A program made the translations under genes and the position numbers. The notes beneath the pieces were generated by a model. The model made no database searches. It saw nothing but the letters and a program-made list of their open reading frames with translations, and was not told the origin of the DNA. From assembly GCA_016722375.1 (NCBI GenBank), contig JADKJG010000008.1, positions 62,001 to 126,000 of the forward strand: 64,000 nucleotides of DNA. The letters are read 5' to 3'. The first letter of the stretch is position 1. Each line of letters starts with the position of its first letter. Of the stretch, positions 19,029 through 27,233 are shown in pieces. This DNA is from Bacteroidota bacterium. GTDB lineage: Bacteria; Bacteroidota; Bacteroidia; Chitinophagales; LD1.

Positions 19029-19502
19029 ATGTCAGACATATTCTACATGACCAGAGAGGGTCTCGAGAAACTTCGAGATGAAGTGAAATACTTGCGAACA
19101 GTAAAACGTCCTGAAATTGCTAAAGCCATAGCCGAAGCCCGCGAAAAAGGCGATTTGAGTGAAAACGCCGAATACCATGCTGCCAAAGAAGAGCAGGGAC
19201 ATCTGGAAGCCAAATTATCTGAGATGGAAACTTCTTTGGCCAATGCGCGCGTTATAGATGAGAGCAGACTTGATGCTTCTAAAGCCAGTATCCTTTCTTA
19301 CGTCGAAGTGCTGAACAAGAAGCTAAATAAGAAAATGAAGTTTCTGTTAGTAAGCGAAGCCGAGGCCAACCTGAAGGAAAACAAACTCTCGATTACTTCT
19401 CCTATCGGCAAAGCTTTATTGGGTCGCGCCGAAGGCGACGTAGTAAAGGCCCAAACGCCGGCCGGAGTGATGGAACTTGAAATACTCAAAATAAGTTTGT
19501 AG
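19029..19502 (+). CDS. greA: Transcription elongation factor GreA
   Basis: GreA rescues backtracked RNA polymerase by stimulating transcript cleavage. The N-terminal coiled coil carries the acidic tip motif in EAREKGDLSENAEYHAAKEEQ (Asp and Glu reach the polymerase active site). The C-terminal FKBP-like domain holds ITSPIGKALLGRAEGDVV. The 157-residue length is normal. A HIT-family gene follows 35 bases downstream and is probably in the same transcript. Confidence 0.96.
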   Translation: MSDIFYMTREGLEKLRDEVKYLRTVKRPEIAKAIAEAREKGDLSENAEYHAAKEEQGHLEAKLSEMETSLANARVIDESRLDASKASILSYVEVLNKKLNKKMKFLLVSEAEANLKENKLSITSPIGKALLGRAEGDVVKAQTPAGVMELEILKISL

Positions 19503-19537
19503 GCTGAACCATTCGTATCCAATAACCACCAGCCACT

Positions 19538-19930
19538 ATGACCATTTTCTCTAAAATAATATCGGGCGAGATACCCTGCTACAAAATTGCAGAAGACGAA
19601 CACTGCTTTGCCTTTTTGGATATTGCCCCTCTGGCAAAAGGCCACGTATTGGTTGTGCCAAAGCAGGAGACGGATTATCTGTTCGATCTGGATGACGCTG
19701 CCTTATCGCGCCTGTTCCTGTTCGCAAAAAGAGTGGCGCTGGCTCTTGATAAAGCAATCCCCTCCAAGAGGGTAGGAGTAGCGGTGGTGGGCTTGGAAGT
19801 GCCTCACGCACATATTCATCTCGTTCCGCTCTATTCCGTTCATGACATTGATTTCAGCCGACCTAAACTGAAAATCGAAAAGGAAGAAATGGAACAAATC
19901 GCGGAGAGCATCCGTTGGGAAATTAGGTAA
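19538..19930 (+). CDS. HIT-family nucleotide-binding protein, 130 aa
   Basis: This is a histidine-triad hydrolase/transferase of the bacterial Hit/HINT type. It begins IFSKIISGEIPCYKIAEDE, continues AFLDIAPLAKGHVLVVPKQE, and has the catalytic triad in HAHIHLVPL near residue 90. Such proteins hydrolyse AMP-linked phosphoramidates or dinucleotides; the substrate is not known here. It follows greA closely, an order often seen in Bacteroidota. Confidence 0.9.
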   Translation: MTIFSKIISGEIPCYKIAEDEHCFAFLDIAPLAKGHVLVVPKQETDYLFDLDDAALSRLFLFAKRVALALDKAIPSKRVGVAVVGLEVPHAHIHLVPLYSVHDIDFSRPKLKIEKEEMEQIAESIRWEIR

Positions 19931-20110
19931 GAAATCCCCCCTTACAAAGCACTTCTCGCCCGTCCTGAAATAAATAGTAACCGTTTGGGTCAAAACGCTC
20001 GGTATTAAATAGGCTTGAACATCATCCATACTTAACCGTATTTAAGTCCTTCTGATTACATCTCTTTCTCCATACCAGGCCAATCTGCACAAGACGAATG
20101 TGCCAGATTT

Positions 20111-20626
20111 TTAATCCGTTTTTGCGGCAGGCTTGGTTATTTCATCAACAGGCTTGACTATTCCTGCGGCTGACTTCCCTATTTTCGTGGTGAATTGTCC
20201 TATTTCTCTAACAGACTTCCCTATTTTCATGGCAGAATGTCCTATTCCCATCGTCAAATTACCTATTTCCGTGACGGACTTAGGTGTTTCTGCAACGGAC
20301 TTAGGTATTTCTGCGGTGGACTTCCCTATTTTCGTGGCGACTTGTCCTATTTCTGTCACGGACTTGCCTAATTCCGTCGCGGTTTTGCCTCATTCTGCGA
20401 CAGAATGAGTCTGTGTATTTGCGGAAAATCAACTAATTAACAGAGAAATGCGAAAAAACGGCATGTTATTGCCATTTGTCTTCATATTTAATGGGGAATT
20501 AGAAGACGGCAAAACTATATACGTAATGCAGTCTATCCATCATGGATATTTGGTATAGGATAGAGGGAATTCTATTATTGATAAATGTCAGAGTTCTTTG
20601 TAAGGGATATGCGTTGTGCCACTGAC
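20111..20626. repeat. Dispersed repeat element, copy A, with a 12-unit 21-bp array
   Basis: The core is exactly twelve 21-base units (20156-20407) with cores like CCTATTTCTGTCACGGACTT. Both flanks match copies B (34.7 kb) and C (56.5 kb) at lower identity: TTTTTGCGGCAGGCTTG before the array, and TATTTGC...AATTAACAGA...TCATATTT after it. Downstream, TTTG (20549-20552) and TATTATTG (20573-20580) sit 20 bases apart, like the promoter pair in B and C but with one mismatch. The minus-strand frame that is open in B and C is also alignable here, from an ATG at 20485, but it has two in-frame stops, so this copy is decayed. It lies upstream of the hipBST-like locus. Confidence 0.85.
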
Positions 20627-20654
20627 CCAAAAACAAGGGTGCATTAAAGTATGA

Positions 20655-20676
20655 AAATCACATTAAAATGTGATTT
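20655..20676. promoter_or_regulatory. hip operator O1
   Basis: A perfect inverted repeat, AATCACA-N6-TGTGATT, extended to 10-bp arms. It is the first of three sites with the same half-site and spacing upstream of the hipB-like gene. Confidence 0.75.
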
Positions 20677-20715
20677 AGGCAGTTTTAACCTTTTAATCCA
20701 AATGATTTTACATTA

Positions 20716-20737
20716 AAATCACATCATACTGTGATTT
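20716..20737. promoter_or_regulatory. hip operator O2
   Basis: AATCACA-N6-TGTGATT again, perfect in both half-sites but with a different spacer. It ends just before the -33 element of the hipB promoter. Confidence 0.75.
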
Positions 20738-20739
20738 TG

Positions 20740-20771
20740 TTTGCATAATTGAAAAATTAAAGCTACTTTTG
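20740..20771 (+). promoter_or_regulatory. Promoter of the hipBST-like operon
   Basis: TTTG at 20740-20743 and TACTTTTG at 20764-20771 are separated by 20 bases, a full match to the Bacteroidetes -33/-7 consensus. Transcription would start near 20777, leaving a leader of only about a dozen bases. O2 lies just upstream and O3 on the start site, as expected for autorepression. Confidence 0.75.
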
Positions 20772-20777
20772 ACACAT

Positions 20778-20799
20778 AAATCACAGTATAATGTTAGTC
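20778..20799. promoter_or_regulatory. hip operator O3 (imperfect)
   Basis: AATCACA-N6-TGTTAGT keeps the left half-site and spacing but has a degenerate right half. It covers the predicted transcription start and the hipB start codon (20791). Confidence 0.55.
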
Positions 20800-21000
20800 A
20801 AGAATTTTGGAGAAACCATAAAAATCAGGCGAAAGGAGTTGGGCATTACTCAGCCCCACTTAGCTGAGTTGGCAAAAGTGAGCACCAACACTTTGTATAA
20901 ATTAGAGCGGGGACAAGGCAATCCTTCATTAGATGTATTGAACAAATTAGCAGAAGTATTGGGGATGGAGCTGGTTATGGAAGTGAAAAGGGTAAAGTGA
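20791..21000 (+). CDS. hipB: HipB-like antitoxin / XRE-family repressor, 69 aa
   Basis: A single Cro/CI-type helix-turn-helix: IKIRRKELGITQPHLAELAK, STNTLYKLERGQGNPSLDVL, then NKLAEVLGMELVMEV. The closing beta strand (ELVMEVKRV) is the kind HipB uses to dimerise. It is the first gene of the locus and should bind the three AATCACA-N6-TGTGATT sites around its own promoter, giving autoregulation. HipB-type proteins also help neutralise the partner kinase. About 127 bases separate it from the HipS-like gene, longer than in typical hip operons. Confidence 0.88.
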   Translation: MLVKNFGETIKIRRKELGITQPHLAELAKVSTNTLYKLERGQGNPSLDVLNKLAEVLGMELVMEVKRVK

Positions 21001-21127
21001 AAAATCAAAGGTGATGGCGAAATTAATTCTAAAGAGTTAATTGCCATGCTAGTGTATTCTATTAAATCAACCAAACAAAATCTAAAATGAATTTCACTTT
21101 TCACTTTTCACTTTTCGTTTTTCATTT

Positions 21128-21457
21128 ATGAGAATAGTGGAGATATACCGCAACGGAACTTTGGCTGGAACACTGACAGAAGAAAATCGTCAGCATTTTG
21201 TGTTCAGGTATGATGACAATTATTTTAATGATTCAGACAAACCGGCTATCAGTTTAACGCTTCCAAAAACACAAAAAGAATATAGCAGCAAATTTCTTTT
21301 TCCATTTTTCTTTAATATGCTTAGTGAAGGGGTAAACAGGAAATTACAAAGCACACAACTGAGGATTGATGAAGAGGATAATTTTGGTTTGCTGGCTGCA
21401 ACCGCCCAATATGATACGATAGGAGCCGTAACTGTAAAACCAATAGAGGCAAAATGA
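21128..21457 (+). CDS. HipS-like small protein (HipA N-terminal subdomain), 109 aa
   Basis: This matches the N-terminal subdomain 1 of HipA ('couple_hipA'): VEIYRNGTLAGTLTEENRQH, FRYDDNYF, PAISLTLPKTQKEYSSKFLF, FPFFFNMLSEGVNRK. In HipA this part is fused to the kinase; here it is a separate gene whose stop overlaps the kinase start by 4 bases (ATGA). That is the arrangement of the three-part HipBST systems, where HipS rather than HipB is the antitoxin. The antitoxin role is inferred from that family. A TTTTCAC repeat lies just before the start, and there is no Shine-Dalgarno site. Confidence 0.82.
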   Translation: MRIVEIYRNGTLAGTLTEENRQHFVFRYDDNYFNDSDKPAISLTLPKTQKEYSSKFLFPFFFNMLSEGVNRKLQSTQLRIDEEDNFGLLAATAQYDTIGAVTVKPIEAK

Positions 21458-22461
21458 ATTTGGATGAATTGAAATATTGTCCCGGAACTTTGGCTGAAGG
21501 TTTTACTACTTACAGCCCGGGTTGCTTACGGAATATGTTTAATGGTAAAAAGGTAAATCATGTTTTGCCATATGAACAACCACAGCAAAGCGAAGAGGTT
21601 GCGGAGCAGTTCATGGAAAATCGCAAACGCATATCCATATCGGGTGTGCAAGAAAAATTGAGTTTGCTTCTTGAAAAAAATCTATTGCGTTTGACAAAAG
21701 AAGGAGAACAGGGAACCTACATACTCAAACCAATACCAAAAGATTTAAAGAAGGTTGATAAGGTTCCGGCTAACGAACACCTAACCATGCAAATAGCAAA
21801 ACAGGTTTATGGATTGAATACTGCAGAAAGTGCTATGGTTTTTTTCAAAAATGGTTCGCCTGCCTACATCACCAAAAGATTTGATGTAAAGGGAGATGGC
21901 AGCAAATGGGGCAAGGAAGATTTTGCAACACTTGCCGGTAAAACAAAAGACAATGCCGGAGCAAACTTCAAATATGAATACAGTTACGAAGAGCTTGGGC
22001 AACTGATACAAAAATTTGTTCCGGCATGGCGGGTAGAAATTGAGAAGTATTTTTCATTGGTAGTTTTCAATTTTTTGTTTTCAAATAGCGATGCTCACTT
22101 AAAAAATTTCTCTTTGCTTGAATCATCCAAAGGCGATTACTTGCTTAGTCCTGCGTATGATTTAGTAAATACTAAACTGCATGTGGACGATTCAGACTTT
22201 GCTTTGGATAAAGGATTATTTTTGGATAGCTTTAAAAGTGAGCGATATAAAAAAAACGGGCACCCTGCTAAAACTGATTTCAAGAAATTTGCCAAACGAA
22301 TAGGAGTTGCCGAAACCAGGGTAGAAAAATTGCTGAATCCGTTTTTAGAAAAGCAATCTTTAATGGAAACCTTAGTTAGCCGTTCATTTTTAAGCGATGC
22401 CAACAAGAGAGGATACTTACTGATGTATATCACAAAAAGGAACTACCTGACCGCAGATTAA
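21454..22461 (+). CDS. HipT-like serine/threonine kinase toxin, 335 aa
   Basis: The HipA-type kinase core lacks the N-terminal subdomain, giving a length close to HipT (about 330) and well below HipA (about 440). RISISGVQEKLSLLLE near residue 60 is the Gly-rich loop and contains the Ser-Ile-Ser autophosphorylation motif described for HipT. The catalytic loop is FLFSNSDAHLKNFSLL and the metal-binding motif LSPAYDLVNTKL. Known members phosphorylate aminoacyl-tRNA synthetases (HipA: GltX; HipT: TrpS) and halt growth. The target here is unknown. The key residues are all present, so the gene is probably active. Confidence 0.88.
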   Translation: MNLDELKYCPGTLAEGFTTYSPGCLRNMFNGKKVNHVLPYEQPQQSEEVAEQFMENRKRISISGVQEKLSLLLEKNLLRLTKEGEQGTYILKPIPKDLKKVDKVPANEHLTMQIAKQVYGLNTAESAMVFFKNGSPAYITKRFDVKGDGSKWGKEDFATLAGKTKDNAGANFKYEYSYEELGQLIQKFVPAWRVEIEKYFSLVVFNFLFSNSDAHLKNFSLLESSKGDYLLSPAYDLVNTKLHVDDSDFALDKGLFLDSFKSERYKKNGHPAKTDFKKFAKRIGVAETRVEKLLNPFLEKQSLMETLVSRSFLSDANKRGYLLMYITKRNYLTAD

Positions 22462-22543
22462 AAGATTTTATTGATACCCATGATTAATGAAGAATACATA
22501 CCTGATTATGAATAAGTGATTTGAAACAAAAAACCAAAAAGTA

Positions 22544-23236
22544 ATGGCATTTGATTTTTACTCTTTTGTTCATTTTATATTTGCCGGATTTATTGCACTT
22601 TTTCCAGTTGTCAATCCTCTTGGAAGTGCTTTTATCGTAAATCCCTATTTTTCTGGACTAGATAGACAAGACAGGGTAAATGCTATAAAACGAATTGCAT
22701 TATATGCCTTTGCTATATGCTTATTTACTTTGCTAACTGGGCATTGGATATTAGAATTGTTTGGAGTAACTGTTCCAATTATTCAATTGGCAGGTGGAAC
22801 GATGATTTGCAAAACAGGATGGGATTTCCTTGCGCCGTCAAAACAAAGTAATACAGAGAAGCCAATAAACGAGAGTGAAAATTTAAGTCAACAAATAGAA
22901 AGCAAACTATTTTACCCAATTACTTTTCCGCTTACCACCGGAGCTGGTACCATATCCGTTCTCTTCACATTAAGCGCACATGGTGCAAATAAAAACATAG
23001 CACAGTATTTAATAAATACCAGTGCCATACTGATTGCTGTAGCAGCCATGTGCTTCTTGGTGTTCATTTGTTATGTCAATGCAGATAGACTAATTAAGTA
23101 TTTAGGCTCGCAACGGGAGAGAATAGTCAATAATATTATGGCCTTTTTAATCTTTTGTGTTGGACTGCAAATAGCTGCTGAAGGCATTACTCAACTAATC
23201 GTACAGTTATCACGGGTTTTGCGTCAGGAGGGTTGA
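22544..23236 (+). CDS. MarC-family integral membrane protein, 230 aa
   Basis: Six hydrophobic segments and the family motifs are visible: FIALFPVVNPLGSAFIV near the N-terminus, VPIIQLAGGTMICKTGWDFL, FPLTTGAGTISVLFTL, and VNNIMAFLIFCVGLQIAAEG at the end. The gap between the third and fourth segments holds a charged loop. Function is unsettled for this family; despite the name a role in antibiotic resistance is not supported, and amino-acid transport is suggested for relatives. It stands alone after the hip-like locus. Confidence 0.88.
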   Translation: MAFDFYSFVHFIFAGFIALFPVVNPLGSAFIVNPYFSGLDRQDRVNAIKRIALYAFAICLFTLLTGHWILELFGVTVPIIQLAGGTMICKTGWDFLAPSKQSNTEKPINESENLSQQIESKLFYPITFPLTTGAGTISVLFTLSAHGANKNIAQYLINTSAILIAVAAMCFLVFICYVNADRLIKYLGSQRERIVNNIMAFLIFCVGLQIAAEGITQLIVQLSRVLRQEG

Positions 23237-23399
23237 AGGGCAAGATTGAAAACTTATGTCTGCCTCCGGTGGATTCAGTGTTGTCAGACAGTTAAGTGTT
23301 TCTAACTCTCCGCGAACGAAAAGCTCGAACTGTTATAGACATCTTTTGGAAACACGGCTAACTTGAAACATTCTACCTTTGAACAAACAATATACGACT

Positions 23400-23837
23400 A
23401 TGACTCTTAAAAATATACTACTGACCTTTTCTATCTGCCTGACAACAATCCTAACAGCTTATGCCCAAACAAGCAGTACTTGTGGCGACGCTAAAGCAGT
23501 TACACAAATAGGGAGATCAAATTTGGCAATCGTCATTCACTCCAACGACACGGAAACAGTTTGGAACGCTTTCCGACTTGCAAACTTTGCCGCATCACAA
23601 AAGGACACCGTTAAAATCTTTCTTTTAGGTAAAGGCGTTGAAGCGCAGAACCTGACATCGGAAAACTTTGATGTAAGAAGACAAATGGAAAGTTTTGTAG
23701 CCGCAGGTGGACAAATTCTTGCTTGCGGAACTTGTCTAAAACTGCGCCACACAGAGGGCAATGCGCTTTGCCCTGTTTCAACGATGGCAGAACTTTATGC
23801 GCTTATAAAACAATCACAAAAAGTAATTACCTTCTAA
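23400..23837 (+). CDS. Exported DsrE/DsrF-like protein, 145 aa
   Basis: I choose the ATG at 23400, which begins a clean signal peptide (ILLTFSICLTTILTAYAQ); a TTG 21 bases upstream is less likely because it overlaps a TACCTTTG -7-like element. The mature part has the DsrE fold: NLAIVIHSNDTETVWNAFRL, VKIFLLGKGVEAQNL, FVAAGGQILACGTCLKLR, then a third Cys in ALCPVSTMAELY. The CGTC pair could carry sulfur or a redox disulfide. DsrE proteins relay sulfur in the cytoplasm; exported versions are common in Bacteroidota but poorly understood. The methyltransferase gene starts one base after the stop. Confidence 0.78.
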   Translation: MTLKNILLTFSICLTTILTAYAQTSSTCGDAKAVTQIGRSNLAIVIHSNDTETVWNAFRLANFAASQKDTVKIFLLGKGVEAQNLTSENFDVRRQMESFVAAGGQILACGTCLKLRHTEGNALCPVSTMAELYALIKQSQKVITF

Positions 23838-23838
23838 A

Positions 23839-24459
23839 ATGGCAACAAGAAAAGAACATTGGGAAAAGGTTTACGCATCTAAACAACCGCACGAAGTGAG
23901 CTGGACACAGGAGCTCCCAAAAACATCTTTGGATTTTGTTCACAGTTTTAATTTGTCAAAAGCGGCAAGCATCATTGACATTGGTGGTGGCGATAGCAAA
24001 TTGGTTGACTACTTGCTCGACGAAGGTTTTGAAAATGTTTCAGTGCTGGACATTTCCGAAAATGCAATTGAAAGAGCAAAGCGACGACTTGGCGACAGAT
24101 CAAAAAAGGTAAATTGGATAGTTAGTGATGTAACAGAATTTCATCCAGCCACTTCTTACGACTGTTGGCATGACAGAGCCACATTCCATTTCTTGACAAG
24201 TGCAGACGATGTAAATACTTATCTCACCACAGCAAGACAAGCAGTAAAAGGTTTTATGGCCATCGGAACATTCTCTGATAAGGGACCAAAGAAATGTAGT
24301 ATGCTGGATGTTCACCAATACACCGAAGACGAATTACAGCAACAACTCAAAGACGGTTTTGAAAAATTAAAGTGCGTAACAGAAGACCACGCTACTCCAT
24401 TCAACACCACACAGAATTTTTTGTTTTGTAGCTTCAAACGGACTGACCTGCATAATTGA
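23839..24459 (+). CDS. Class I SAM-dependent methyltransferase, 206 aa
   Basis: The Rossmann motif I is ASIIDIGGGDSKLVDYLLDE, the acidic strand 2 is VSVLDISENAIERAK, and motif post-I/II is VNWIVSDVTEFHP with YDCWHDRATFHFLT following. The start HWEKVYASKQPHEVSWTQ is typical of small-molecule methyltransferases near the TehB/thiopurine type. The substrate is unknown. It is tightly coupled to the DsrE-like gene, so the pair may act on a sulfur, selenium or metalloid compound, which is inference. Confidence 0.85.
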   Translation: MATRKEHWEKVYASKQPHEVSWTQELPKTSLDFVHSFNLSKAASIIDIGGGDSKLVDYLLDEGFENVSVLDISENAIERAKRRLGDRSKKVNWIVSDVTEFHPATSYDCWHDRATFHFLTSADDVNTYLTTARQAVKGFMAIGTFSDKGPKKCSMLDVHQYTEDELQQQLKDGFEKLKCVTEDHATPFNTTQNFLFCSFKRTDLHN

Positions 24460-24614
24460 AAGGAAACGACTTCGGATGAAAAATAGTACTACACAAGACA
24501 GCACCTGTCCAAAAATATGTTGTGATATATGGAGGCACGATTTATGTCGAATTGATTGCAAAACTCCGAATTCAGAATTAATTCTATTTTGGTTCCGATA
24601 ATATCCTTGGTACT

Positions 24615-25577
24615 ATGACTCCTCCTTTCAGAAATTTTCCTCTGGCCTTTCGGTTTGCATTCATGTTTTTACTTTTTCTCGTCAACCTTGGCGTCATGTC
24701 CTTTGTTGGTGTATGGTGTATCGGCCCTCTTTTTGGGGTGGAGAATGCCATGCAGGTGGCATCAGGGGTATTCACTTCACGTGCAGATATAAATGCCTTC
24801 CTGTTTATTCAGGCATTGAGCTCTATCGGTGGGTTTATTCTCACCCCCATGATGTTTTCAGTGTTGGAGACCGGAGAATTCAAAAGGCATCTTCGGTTGA
24901 ATATTCCGGTTTCTCTTCGAATGATTTTCTTAGGGATTGCCGCTATTCTCCTAGTACAGTTTTTTATTGAGATGCTGGTAAAACTGAACGGAATGATTCC
25001 CCTGCCTCAATCTCTTGCATTTCTAAAGGAACAGGAAGAAAAGATGAGTTCTGTCATCAAAGCCCTGTTAGATTTTAAGAGTATCGGTGAATTTATTGCG
25101 GTGTCTTTTGTGGTTGCGGTGATTCCTGCGGTGGGTGAAGAAATGTTTTTTAGAGGATTGATTTTAGGTAACCTATTAAAGAACCGGGTGAATGTGGTAG
25201 TGTCTATTTTGATTTCAGCATTGTTATTTGCCGTTGTTCACATGGAATATGAAAACACCTTAGCCATCTGGGCCTTGGGTGGTTTATTGGGTTACTTATA
25301 TTATGTATCGGGAAGTTTATGGTTGCCCATCGTGGTACATTTTGTCAACAATTTTCTTCAGGTATTATTGAAGTATCTGCATAATATAGGTGCTGTCAGC
25401 ACCGACTTGACTGAAACATCCGCACCTCTTTATGTCACTCTTATCACTTCCTTATTATTTGTCGGATGCCTGTATATTTTCCATCAATGGAGAAACACTC
25501 CCGATTTTGCTTTAGAAGAATCTGAGTTAGATGATTCGGATGAAATGGAATCTTCGGACGAAGAAGAACAATCATGA
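24615..25577 (+). CDS. CPBP-family intramembrane glutamic endopeptidase, 320 aa
   Basis: A polytopic membrane protein with the Abi/CAAX-like active site: EEMFFRGLILGNLLKN (EExxxR), FAVVHMEYENT, and LPIVVHFVNNFLQ. The C-terminal ~30 residues are strongly acidic (ESELDDSDEMESSDEEEQS). Members include Rce1-like prenyl-protein proteases and bacteriocin self-immunity proteins; the substrate is unknown here. Its stop overlaps the cdsA start by 4 bases, so the two are translated together. Confidence 0.9.
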   Translation: MTPPFRNFPLAFRFAFMFLLFLVNLGVMSFVGVWCIGPLFGVENAMQVASGVFTSRADINAFLFIQALSSIGGFILTPMMFSVLETGEFKRHLRLNIPVSLRMIFLGIAAILLVQFFIEMLVKLNGMIPLPQSLAFLKEQEEKMSSVIKALLDFKSIGEFIAVSFVVAVIPAVGEEMFFRGLILGNLLKNRVNVVVSILISALLFAVVHMEYENTLAIWALGGLLGYLYYVSGSLWLPIVVHFVNNFLQVLLKYLHNIGAVSTDLTETSAPLYVTLITSLLFVGCLYIFHQWRNTPDFALEESELDDSDEMESSDEEEQS

Positions 25578-26398
25578 TGAAAACATTTTGGATTCGCACC
25601 GCGACGGCGCTCCTTTTCGCCGCGTTGATGGTAGTCGGTATTTTTTGGAATCAATATTCTTTTTTTCTGTTGATGTCCGTCATTCTGATGGGAAGTTTGT
25701 ATGAATATTTCATCATCATCCATTCGGAAGAGAAAGATAAACGGAGCACTAGATTGGTGCTGTTCATATTCTGGTTCTTTTATGCGGCATCCTTTTTTCT
25801 TCCTCAAATACCGGTAGCCGTTTTGATTGGCGTATTAGCATTCAAGCTATTGGCTAGGCCTCTGTTTTTTAAATCGGAGCAGCCTTTTTCAAAGACGCAA
25901 CATGATTTGCTACCGGTATTGTGGATTTCACTTCCAATAATGCTGACCAATCAAATCTTTTTTGAAAAGGGGCCCTATTTTCTATTCGCGATCTTTTCAC
26001 TCATTTGGATTTATGATTCGGGCTGCTATATCGTTGGCTCTTTAGTTGGTAAGAATAAACTGATGGAACATGTGTCTCCTAAAAAGACCATTGAAGGGGC
26101 ACAGGGAGGAATCGTTATTACATTCATCATCGCTTATTTTTTTAACCGGATTCCTCAACTAGCGGAGTTATCCAGTCTTGAATGGCTATTGATTGCTTTG
26201 GTCGTTGTTATATGTGCCACCATTGGTGATTTGGTGGAATCTGCATTTAAACGAAGCTATCAAGTGAAAGATTCGGGAAGTATTATGCCCGGACACGGAG
26301 GGTTTTTAGATCGTTTTGATGCTTACTTCTTTACGGTTCCCTTTGTCATGCTGGCGCTTTGGCTCTTTGATTTTGTCAGGCGAAGCGATTTCTTTTAG
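25574..26398 (+). CDS. cdsA: Phosphatidate cytidylyltransferase
   Basis: CdsA makes CDP-diacylglycerol from CTP and phosphatidic acid in the inner membrane, the branch point of phospholipid synthesis. Several membrane segments lead to ESPKKTIEGAQGG-type sequence (here SPKKTIEGAQGGIV) and the signature GDLVESAFKRSYQVKDSGSI followed by MPGHGGFLDRFDAYFF, whose Asp residues bind Mg2+. Length is normal. psd follows about 100 bases later with its own promoter, so this stretch is a phospholipid gene cluster. Confidence 0.95.
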   Translation: MMKTFWIRTATALLFAALMVVGIFWNQYSFFLLMSVILMGSLYEYFIIIHSEEKDKRSTRLVLFIFWFFYAASFFLPQIPVAVLIGVLAFKLLARPLFFKSEQPFSKTQHDLLPVLWISLPIMLTNQIFFEKGPYFLFAIFSLIWIYDSGCYIVGSLVGKNKLMEHVSPKKTIEGAQGGIVITFIIAYFFNRIPQLAELSSLEWLLIALVVVICATIGDLVESAFKRSYQVKDSGSIMPGHGGFLDRFDAYFFTVPFVMLALWLFDFVRRSDFF

Positions 26399-26448
26399 GA
26401 ACAACCCACAATGGATGGTTCATAAAGAGAACTTCAAAAGTCGCGGTC

Positions 26449-26481
26449 TTTGTCTGTATGATAGATTTTACCTTACATTTG
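26449..26481 (+). promoter_or_regulatory. Promoter of psd
   Basis: TTTG (26449-26452) and TACATTTG (26474-26481) are 21 bases apart, matching the Bacteroidetes -33/-7 consensus. The pair lies 22 bases before the psd start. Confidence 0.6.
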
Positions 26482-26503
26482 CAAACCCAATGTATTATCA
26501 GGC

Positions 26504-27214
26504 ATGAAAAAGAAAATCAGGATTCATAAAGAAGGATATAAAATCCTCCTCGTTTCCGGTATTGTTCTTCTACTCATCAATCTTAGTGCATCTATTGTTT
26601 TCGATAATATAGTGGTGCATTACATCACCGGAGGTTCTTCATTAGTCATCCTGATATTTTTCGCCTACTTTTTTCGCAACCCCAGTCGTATATTTTTAAG
26701 CAGTGATAGCCATATTATCGCCCCGGCAGATGGTAGGATTGTGGTAATAGAAGAAGTACAGGAGCAGGAGTATTTTAAAGATAAGCGTATTCAGGTTTCC
26801 ATTTTTATGAGCCCGACCAATGTACATATCAACCGCAATCCCATCAGCGGCTTGGTGAAGTATCAGAAATACCATCCGGGGAAATATCTGGTGGCTTGGC
26901 ATCCTAAGTCTTCTGAAAAGAATGAACGGAATACTTTGGTCATCGAACATGATGAAACAGGTATGGAAGTTCTTGTCCGTCAGATTGCCGGGAAATTGGC
27001 CAGAAAAATCCGCTGGTATCTGCGTGAAGGAGATGAGGTGGAGCAAAATGCAGAGTTGGGCTTTATTAAGTTTGGTTCACGGGTTGATTTGTTTCTTCCG
27101 GTTGGAACCAAGATTGATGTTGGTTTAAAACAAAAAGTAAAGGGAGGCGTTACTATTATAGGAACCTTGCCGGAAAAAGAGGAAAAGTCAGGTTTTTTTG
27201 ATTCCATTTTATAA
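26504..27214 (+). CDS. psd: Phosphatidylserine decarboxylase (archaetidylserine-type short form)
   Basis: Two N-terminal hydrophobic segments (ILLVSGIVLLLINLSASIVF and VILIFFAYFFRNPSR) are followed by the catalytic part: ISPADG-like IIAPADGRIVVIEEV, VSIFMSPTNVHINRNPISG and IAGKLARKIRWY. The self-cleavage site is KFGSRVDLFLP, where the Ser becomes the pyruvoyl group. The enzyme turns phosphatidylserine into phosphatidylethanolamine. The 236-residue length fits the short Psd class. Confidence 0.93.
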   Translation: MKKKIRIHKEGYKILLVSGIVLLLINLSASIVFDNIVVHYITGGSSLVILIFFAYFFRNPSRIFLSSDSHIIAPADGRIVVIEEVQEQEYFKDKRIQVSIFMSPTNVHINRNPISGLVKYQKYHPGKYLVAWHPKSSEKNERNTLVIEHDETGMEVLVRQIAGKLARKIRWYLREGDEVEQNAELGFIKFGSRVDLFLPVGTKIDVGLKQKVKGGVTIIGTLPEKEEKSGFFDSIL

Positions 27215-27233
27215 AATTTAAAAAGTAAAGAAA

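Noticed and set aside
20133..20408. Plus-strand frames across the arrays (also 34784-35104, 2124-2453, 3309-3536) as genes
   Set aside because: Any 21-bp stop-free repeat is open in several frames. These lack conserved leaders or tails outside the array, unlike the minus-strand frame of the element.
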